Below, piece after piece: positions 6,499 through 10,935 of a stretch of 10,935 nt of DNA. The notes beneath the pieces are model-generated. The model worked only from the letters and a program-made list of their open reading frames with translations. It ran no database searches and was not told where the DNA came from. The translations under genes were made by a program, and so were the position numbers. The stretch comes from Verrucomicrobiota bacterium. GTDB taxonomy: Bacteria > Verrucomicrobiota > Verrucomicrobiia > Limisphaerales > JAFMIX01. The stretch lies in the NCBI GenBank assembly GCA_026397895.1, contig JAPLTZ010000472.1, positions 1-10,935 on the forward strand. Reading direction: 5' to 3'. Each line of letters opens with the position of its first letter. Positions within the stretch are counted from its first letter, which is position 1.

Positions 6499-7698
6499 AT
6501 GAAAAAGCTCTACACATTCCTCCTCTTCTTTCTAATTGTCTGCAACCTCTTCGCCACCGACCGTTACGTGACAGGAACCGGGTTTGGAGGGACATTTACT
6601 TCCATAAGCGCTGCCATTGCCGCGAGCAGCAATTGGGATCGGATCCTTGTTTATCCGAAAGCGGGCGGAGCATCCTATAATGAAAATCTGATCGTACCAC
6701 TTTCCAATTTACAATTGATGAGCGCAGTGGAAGGACAAAGATTTGTTGTTGATGGAATAATAGTACTTGGCCCGGGCGGTGTTTTGGTTGGAGCGGAATT
6801 ACCTGGTAATTTTACTAACATTATTGATGACGGTGGAATGAACAGTAATGTTCATATTGTTAATTGCAAAGTTAGTGGCACCAATGGAGGTATATATGCC
6901 AATAGTTCTGACACTAAGACATGGGTAGATAATGATAGCGTCACCAATGGATTAATACAAATATATAACGGGCGTGTTAGCGGTTGCAATACTCAAAATA
7001 CAATTCAATTATTATCCGGCGCACCAGCCAGCAATGATACTGTTTTCCTGGTTGGCAATAAATCAATGGGCATTTCATGCAGTTCAACAACTTTATTTAT
7101 ATATGTTTCCAACAATTACATTTATGCTTCTGGAAGTTTTATTGGTCAGCCATCTACGGGCATAAATATAGCTGCAGCTAAAATTGATTCTTACATTAGT
7201 AATCATGTTTTGAATAACACAGTTAATAAAATGAATGCACCCGGTGGACTGATCGCTTTCCGTTTTAATCAAGCTGCCGGAGCACTGTTGGAAATTCATA
7301 ATAATATTTCTACGTCAACCAGTTTCAATGCCGCGAACGGATATCTGGGGAATAACCAATATGGCATGAATTTCACTTATAACTACGATCACAATTCCAC
7401 TGCTCCCTTTAGTAATATGCCTTCCGACCCTACCAATATAAGTAGCTCTACAACTACCGTTGACCTAAATACAGGCGCACTTAATTCCGGCAGCGATGCC
7501 ATTAACGGTGGTGATCCGGGTACAGCTTATCTTGATCTTGACCTGACGCGGAACGATGCGGGATGTTATGGCGGCAGTTACAGCAGGGAAAATTTCACAC
7601 AGGCAGAAACCGGCAGCCGCGTCTTGTTTATGAAAGCAACAAGGGAGGTTTTACAGGGGCAACCCGTGAATGTGAGCGGAGAGGGAGTGGATAAATAG
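6499..7698 (+). CDS. Secreted beta-helix paralog 4 (subtype A)
   Basis: The 399-residue protein has signal peptide MKKLYTFLLFFLIVCNLFA (cleavage after A19 before TDR). The N-cap differs from its sisters: the glycine of GDRI is tryptophan (SNWDRI, W46) and YVEN is YNEN. EGQRFVVDG replaces the usual EG-x-RFKV. The conserved cysteines are 123, 163 and 356; after SGC the rung continues NTQN rather than YV. Subtype A features are present (SNDTVFLVGNK, YNYDHNSTAPF, DLNTGALNSGSDAINGGDP). The cap is LDLDLTRNDAGCYGGS and the tail RVLFMKATRE (T for P) leads to VSGEGVDK. It sits between two subtype B genes, so duplication order is not simply left to right. Downstream, 7700-7720 holds three imperfect 7-nt repeats. 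The function is unknown and no catalytic motif is seen. Confidence 0.88.
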   Translation: MKKLYTFLLFFLIVCNLFATDRYVTGTGFGGTFTSISAAIAASSNWDRILVYPKAGGASYNENLIVPLSNLQLMSAVEGQRFVVDGIIVLGPGGVLVGAELPGNFTNIIDDGGMNSNVHIVNCKVSGTNGGIYANSSDTKTWVDNDSVTNGLIQIYNGRVSGCNTQNTIQLLSGAPASNDTVFLVGNKSMGISCSSTTLFIYVSNNYIYASGSFIGQPSTGINIAAAKIDSYISNHVLNNTVNKMNAPGGLIAFRFNQAAGALLEIHNNISTSTSFNAANGYLGNNQYGMNFTYNYDHNSTAPFSNMPSDPTNISSSTTTVDLNTGALNSGSDAINGGDPGTAYLDLDLTRNDAGCYGGSYSRENFTQAETGSRVLFMKATREVLQGQPVNVSGEGVDK

Positions 7699-7699
7699 T

Positions 7700-7720
7700 T
7701 TCGGGTTCTGAGTTCCGGGT
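7700..7720. repeat. Three imperfect heptamers in a spacer
   Basis: TTCGGGT, TCTGAGT and TCCGGGT follow each other with a 7-nt period directly after the stop codon of paralog 4 (consensus T-Y-Y-G-R-G-T). Short heptamer runs of this type occur in intergenic DNA of some bacteria; three copies are too few to be sure. Confidence 0.35.
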
Positions 7721-7758
7721 TAACATTTAATACAAAATTAATTTCAAAATACTATACA

Positions 7759-8970
7759 ATGAAAAAGCTAATCTTAACTCTTATAATAGTCGCCTTATGC
7801 AGCAGGGTTCATGCAACCGACCGCATCGTGAATGAAAATAGTATCCCCGGCGCGTATACAACTATTACTGCTGCACTGAATGCGGCTGTCAATAACGACC
7901 GAATCGTGATTGCACCACGCGGAGGCGGTCTTTCGTATGTTGAAAACATATCTTCCAACTTAACCGGGATACAAATGTTAAGCGCCACAGAAGGAACTAA
8001 ATATAAAATTATCGGCAACATTACAATGGCGGACGGGTGGCAGATTTATGGAGCAGATGTCATCGGTGATGTATATTGTATCGGAAATTCCGCAAATGGT
8101 GAACGGCTGGCCGGATGTAAAATAACTGGCCGGGTGCATGGAATTGGTAGTTACAATATTAATTTTTTTATTGACAATGATTCGATCATCACCAATCAAT
8201 CCAATTATGGCGCCGTTGAAATTTATTGCGGGAGAGTGAGCGGTTGTTATATCAGTTCCCCGGATCTCGGAATTATTGTTGCTCAGCCAATTACCAACAA
8301 TTCAGATTCGGTATTCATTGTTGGAAATCATATTGTCGCGTCATACGGTATGAACATTATTTCACAAAACAGGTATTCTTATATATCCAATAATTTTATT
8401 GAAATTTCGTGGAGGGGAATTTTAATACTTGAGTGTAAAGCTGGTGGAACCGGAAATAATTCCTGTATAAATAATACAATTAAATTTACAGGTGCCTCTG
8501 GTGTAGAGGGAATTGAATTTGGATCTCCTTTTACTCCCGTAGCTGCCACATTTGATTTGAGAAATAACATTGTTATTTCAAGCTCTTCATCGGTCGGATA
8601 TTATATAAATCCCAACTCTCTAATTGTACCGACCTTTCAATATAATTATTACAATGGACCGGGAACTGCCTTTAATTTGAATGGTATTACACCTGACGCC
8701 ACCAATATCGCCGCATCCAATTCCACCATCAATACGGATGGCACACTGGTAGCGGGCAGCGATGCTATTGACGGAGGTGACCCTGCCGACAGGTATCTTG
8801 ATATCGGTCTTCCCCCTACGCGAAACGACGCCGGATGCTATGGTGGCTCTTATTCACTTGCCAATTTTACCACTGCGGATTCGGGGTCACGCGTATTGTT
8901 TATGAAAGCTCCCCGTGTGATTTTATCAAATCAGTCATTCGGTATTTCAGGTGAAGGATTGGATAAGTAA
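7759..8970 (+). CDS. Secreted beta-helix paralog 5 (subtype B, most divergent)
   Basis: The 403-residue protein has signal peptide MKKLILTLIIVALCSRVHA (cleavage after A19 before TDR). The N-cap is GAYTTITAALNAAVNNDRI with IAPRGGGLSYVEN: G of GDR is N, and the Y of VYPK is replaced by A in IAPR. NCK becomes GCK but Cys120 stays; the others are Cys163 and Cys360. Extra cysteines occur at 107, 157, 226 and 236. Subtype B blocks (VGNHIVAS, SNNFIEIS, YNYYNGPGTAF, NTDGTLVAGSDAI) match paralog 3. The C-cap is altered: LDIGLPPTRNDAG has a two-residue insertion, GG is followed by DPAD, and the tail ends SGEGLDK (L for V). This is the last gene of the array. The repeat/Ig-like gene starts 68 bp further on without a clear terminator between them, so they may share a transcript. 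The function is unknown. Confidence 0.88.
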   Translation: MKKLILTLIIVALCSRVHATDRIVNENSIPGAYTTITAALNAAVNNDRIVIAPRGGGLSYVENISSNLTGIQMLSATEGTKYKIIGNITMADGWQIYGADVIGDVYCIGNSANGERLAGCKITGRVHGIGSYNINFFIDNDSIITNQSNYGAVEIYCGRVSGCYISSPDLGIIVAQPITNNSDSVFIVGNHIVASYGMNIISQNRYSYISNNFIEISWRGILILECKAGGTGNNSCINNTIKFTGASGVEGIEFGSPFTPVAATFDLRNNIVISSSSSVGYYINPNSLIVPTFQYNYYNGPGTAFNLNGITPDATNIAASNSTINTDGTLVAGSDAIDGGDPADRYLDIGLPPTRNDAGCYGGSYSLANFTTADSGSRVLFMKAPRVILSNQSFGISGEGLDK

Positions 8971-9002
8971 TTCTGAATTTATATGATGAGTTATTTGTTT
9001 TG

Positions 9003-9017
9003 AGAAAAGAATTTTCT
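9003..9017. repeat. Small inverted repeat before the repeat-protein gene
   Basis: AGAAAA (9003-9008) and TTTTCT (9012-9017) flank a 3-nt loop in the 68-bp gap after paralog 5. Without a GC stem or T-run it is not a good terminator. The 9-mer TTCTGAATT also appears twice in the gap (8971-8979 and 9014-9022). No promoter with proper -33/-7 spacing was found here. Confidence 0.25.
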
Positions 9018-9038
9018 GAATTGACAAGTTCCTATAAC

Positions 9039-10935
9039 ATGAAACAACACACTTTTTTATATAGCACCAGATGGTGGCTGCTTTTGTCGCTGGTCTTTCT
9101 CCTGCCATTGTGGTTAAATGCACAACGAACTGTGCATATTACCCATGGGGAATGCTTCGTTGACACGGATCCGGGAGCAGGGAATGCTATGCCGTTACTG
9201 GCGGAAGACGGCAACTTCAACGATGCTTTTGAAAAAGTGATCACTTCACTAACGGGCATAAGTGCAGGGAATCACAGCATTGGCATTCGTGTAAAAGACG
9301 CCGAGAATCACTGGAGCCCTGTTTTTCGCAGTACACTCAGTGTGATGAACCTCCGTACCATTCAACTTTCACAGGCAGAATACTTTATTGACAATGATCC
9401 AGGAGAAGGAAGCGCTTCACCAATGATCGCTTTCGATAATAACTTCAATGAAGCATTCGAAAAAGTCGCCGCTTCTCTTTCGAATCTTGGTCAGGGAAAT
9501 CACACAATCGGAATCCGGGTGAAAGATGTCGAGAATCACTGGAGCCCCGCTTTTAAAAGCGCGATTACTGTCATAAATCTTCGAACCATCCAACTCAACC
9601 AGGCTGAATATTACATGGATGTTAACCCTGCGCAAGGCAGTGGTTCTCCGATGCTTGCGTTCAACAACAATTTCAGCGATGCCTTTGAAACGGTTACCGC
9701 TTCGCTCTCCAATCTCACTGCAGGGAATCACGTGATCGGAATCCGTGTGAAAGATCCCGAGAATCACTGGAGCCCTGATTTTAAAAGTGCGATCAGTGTG
9801 ATGTCTTTGCGGACTATAAAATTAAATCAAGCAGAATATTATGTGGACGTAAACCCTGCACAAGGCAGCGGTTCACCCATGCTAGCCTTCAACAACAACT
9901 TCAGCGATGCATTTGAAACAGTGACGGCTACACTTTCCAATCTCAGTGCAGGCAATCACGTCATCGGGATTCGTGTGATGGATGCCGAGAATCACTGGAG
10001 TCCTGATTTTAAAAGCGCGATCAGTGTGATGTCTTTGCGAACGATAAAATTAAATCAAGCAGAATATTATGTGGACGTAAACCCGGCGCAAGGCAGCGGT
10101 TCACTCATGCTAGCCTTCAACAACAACTTCAGCGAAGCCTTTGAAACAGTGACGGCTACACTTTCCAATCTCAGTGCAGGCAATCACGTTATCGGGATTC
10201 GTGTGATGGATGCAGAGAATCACTGGAGTCCTGATTTCAAAAGCGCGATCAGTGTGATGTCTTTACGGACTATAAAATTAAATCAAGCGGAGTATTATTG
10301 GGATGCGGATCCTGGGCAGGGCAACGGAACACCGATGATTGCCTTCGATGGAACGTATAATGACGCGTATGAAAATTCCACAGCCACCATACCGGGCGCT
10401 CCACCGGGGGTACACAAACTGAGCATGCGTGTAAAAGATGAAGAAGGAAATTGGAGCCCGCCATTTAGCCAGGCTGTAGTTGTTTCCTGGTGCGATACAA
10501 TTCACATCAACGCCTCCGCGACATCAATTTGCTCCGGTACCAATATCACCTTTACAGCAAGCTACTCTTCACTCGGTGGCACGCCTTCTTTTCAATGGAA
10601 ATTAAATGGCGCAAGTGTAGGAGGCAACACTTCCGCTTATAGTAACAATTCCCTTGCAAATGGCGATGTGGTCACATGTCAATTAACTACACAATTCGGC
10701 TGTCTTGCCGGTCCGCAAACTTCAAATTCCATTGCTGTAGTTGTGGGACCTTCTACTACCCCAACTATAACTATTTCCCCGAACCCGTCAGGTGCAATCT
10801 GCTCGGGTACTTCGGTCACCTTTACAGCAACGCCCACAAATGGAGGAACCACTCCTGCTTACCAATGGAAAGTGAATGGAGCCAATACCGGAGCAAATAG
10901 CCCGGCGTTTACTTCTGCATCCCTGGTCAACGGAG
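9039..10935 (+). CDS. Large secreted repeat protein with Ig-like domains, 3' end outside window
   Basis: The frame is open from ATG 9039 to the window edge (632 codons, no stop). A long hydrophobic signal (residues 12-27) ends LWLNA|Q, giving a mature N-terminal glutamine, frequent in Bacteroidota exported proteins. Six repeats of 76 residues start at 38, 114, 190, 266, 342 and 418. Each reads AEY-(F/Y)-x-D-x-(D/N)-P-x-x-G, then FNxAFE-x-V, GNH-x-IGIRV-x-D-x-ENHWSP and SLRTI; such modules are typical of surface proteins of this phylum. From Cys485 a first Ig-like domain (SICSG...QWKLNG...GDVVTCQLTT, about 490-565) and a second, cut by the edge (ICSG...QWKVNG), follow. I expect more Ig-like domains and a C-terminal T9SS sorting domain beyond the window; that is inference. 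The likely role is adhesin or structural surface protein. It follows the beta-helix array by 68 bp on the same strand and may be co-expressed. Start choice rests on the signal peptide; no Shine-Dalgarno is seen. Confidence 0.88.
   Translation, partial: MKQHTFLYSTRWWLLLSLVFLLPLWLNAQRTVHITHGECFVDTDPGAGNAMPLLAEDGNFNDAFEKVITSLTGISAGNHSIGIRVKDAENHWSPVFRSTLSVMNLRTIQLSQAEYFIDNDPGEGSASPMIAFDNNFNEAFEKVAASLSNLGQGNHTIGIRVKDVENHWSPAFKSAITVINLRTIQLNQAEYYMDVNPAQGSGSPMLAFNNNFSDAFETVTASLSNLTAGNHVIGIRVKDPENHWSPDFKSAISVMSLRTIKLNQAEYYVDVNPAQGSGSPMLAFNNNFSDAFETVTATLSNLSAGNHVIGIRVMDAENHWSPDFKSAISVMSLRTIKLNQAEYYVDVNPAQGSGSLMLAFNNNFSEAFETVTATLSNLSAGNHVIGIRVMDAENHWSPDFKSAISVMSLRTIKLNQAEYYWDADPGQGNGTPMIAFDGTYNDAYENSTATIPGAPPGVHKLSMRVKDEEGNWSPPFSQAVVVSWCDTIHINASATSICSGTNITFTASYSSLGGTPSFQWKLNGASVGGNTSAYSNNSLANGDVVTCQLTTQFGCLAGPQTSNSIAVVVGPSTTPTITISPNPSGAICSGTSVTFTATPTNGGTTPAYQWKVNGANTGANSPAFTSASLVNG
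9150..10490 (+). repeat. Six in-register 228-bp repeats within the secreted repeat gene
   Basis: The GAA/GAG codon that opens each unit falls at 9150, 9378, 9606, 9834, 10062 and 10290, an exact spacing of 228 bp with no indels. By hand count, units 4 and 5 differ at about 12 of 228 positions and units 3 and 4 at about 30. Units 1, 2 and 6 are more divergent. Units 3-5 are therefore a recent internal expansion flanked by older copies. Confidence 0.93.

Larger units (their letters stand above)
2678..8970 (+). repeat. Tandem array of five paralogous secreted beta-helix genes
   Basis: Five consecutive genes (2678-3913, 3994-5262, 5288-6457, 6499-7698, 7759-8970) align over their whole length. 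Shared blocks in order are: a signal peptide ending before TDR or AD; GAYTTI-x-AA; (G)DRI-x-V-x-P(K/R)-x-GG-x-x-Y-x-EN; EG-x-(R/K)-(F/Y)-K/V; NCK; W-(I/V)-DNDS-(V/I) (FIDNDSI in gene 5); GR(V/I)SGC; (V/L)VGN(K/H) or IVGN(K/H); NN-(Y/F)-I; YNY; GG/SDAI-(N/D)-GG-(D/H)-P; TRNDAGCYGGS; RVL-(F/W)-M; and the terminal SGEG(V/L)DK. The spacers are 80, 25, 41 and 60 bp. The central rungs are much more divergent than the ends. The array arose by gene duplication followed by divergence of the middles. Confidence 0.93.

Noticed and set aside
2678..8970. Pectate lyase or other polysaccharide lyase activity for the beta-helix family
   Set aside because: The fold resembles pectin-lyase-like proteins but I see none of the catalytic Asp/Arg/Lys motifs of characterised lyases; calling an enzyme would be guesswork.
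2678..8970. Polymorphic toxin or phage tail-fibre system
   Set aside because: Toxin families keep the N-terminus and vary the C-terminus, with immunity genes between; here the C-terminus is among the best conserved parts and no immunity-sized genes lie between. Signal peptides argue against phage fibres.
2678..8970. Recent gene conversion among whole paralogs
   Set aside because: Apart from the short 3' junction shared by paralogs 2 and 3, I see no long near-identical nucleotide tracts; the divergence looks old.
9417..9767. 116-codon open frame on the - strand
   Set aside because: Antisense to the 228-bp repeats; its own internal repetition is just the reflection of those repeats.
9150..10490. 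CRISPR-like regular repeats
   Set aside because: The 228-bp periodicity is coding, in frame and continuous, without spacer sequences.

Overview
The window looks like a chromosomal segment of a member of the Bacteroidota, most likely an environmental Chitinophagales/Sphingobacteriales-type bacterium. The reasons are A-rich leaders without Shine-Dalgarno sequences, a CarH/LitR-like MerR regulator of the type common in this phylum, and secreted proteins starting after A|TD or A|Q signal cleavage sites. A large repeat protein also continues into Ig-like domains built on QW-x-(L/V)NG, typical of Bacteroidota surface proteins. The phylum call is an inference. Every gene I can support lies on the + strand.

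Layout. (1) 1-905, housekeeping/accessory edge: tRNA-Arg(CCG), a DUF1801 (YdhG-like) gene, and a decayed PhnB-type VOC gene with a frameshift and an internal deletion. (2) 1116-1994: an orphan MerR-type regulator with a cobalamin-binding C-terminal half. It keeps the W-x9-EH signature of light-sensing adenosylcobalamin regulators but has no carotenoid or photolyase gene beside it. (3) 1995-2677: about 680 bp of AT-rich DNA without a convincing gene, holding several inverted repeats and one GC-centred perfect 12-bp palindrome. (4) 2678-8970: the main feature, five tandem paralogous genes for secreted proteins of 389-422 residues, probably right-handed parallel beta-helices. They share a conserved N-terminal third and a conserved C-terminal block that ends in the same tail, SGEG(V/L)DK, at the stop codon. 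The central rungs are divergent and fall into two interleaved subtypes (A-A-B-A-B). (5) 9039 to the window end: the 5' part of a large secreted protein with six 76-residue repeats in exact 228-bp register, then Ig-like domains, open at the right edge.

How it may work together (inference). The five beta-helix genes are separated by only 25-80 bp and are followed after 68 bp by the repeat/Ig-like gene. They may therefore form one transcription unit delivering a set of related secreted or surface proteins plus a large adhesin-like partner. No catalytic motif is recognisable, so a structural, adhesive or glycan-binding role is more plausible than a specific enzyme. The most notable points are the tandem array, its invariant C-terminal tail, and its mosaic of subtypes.
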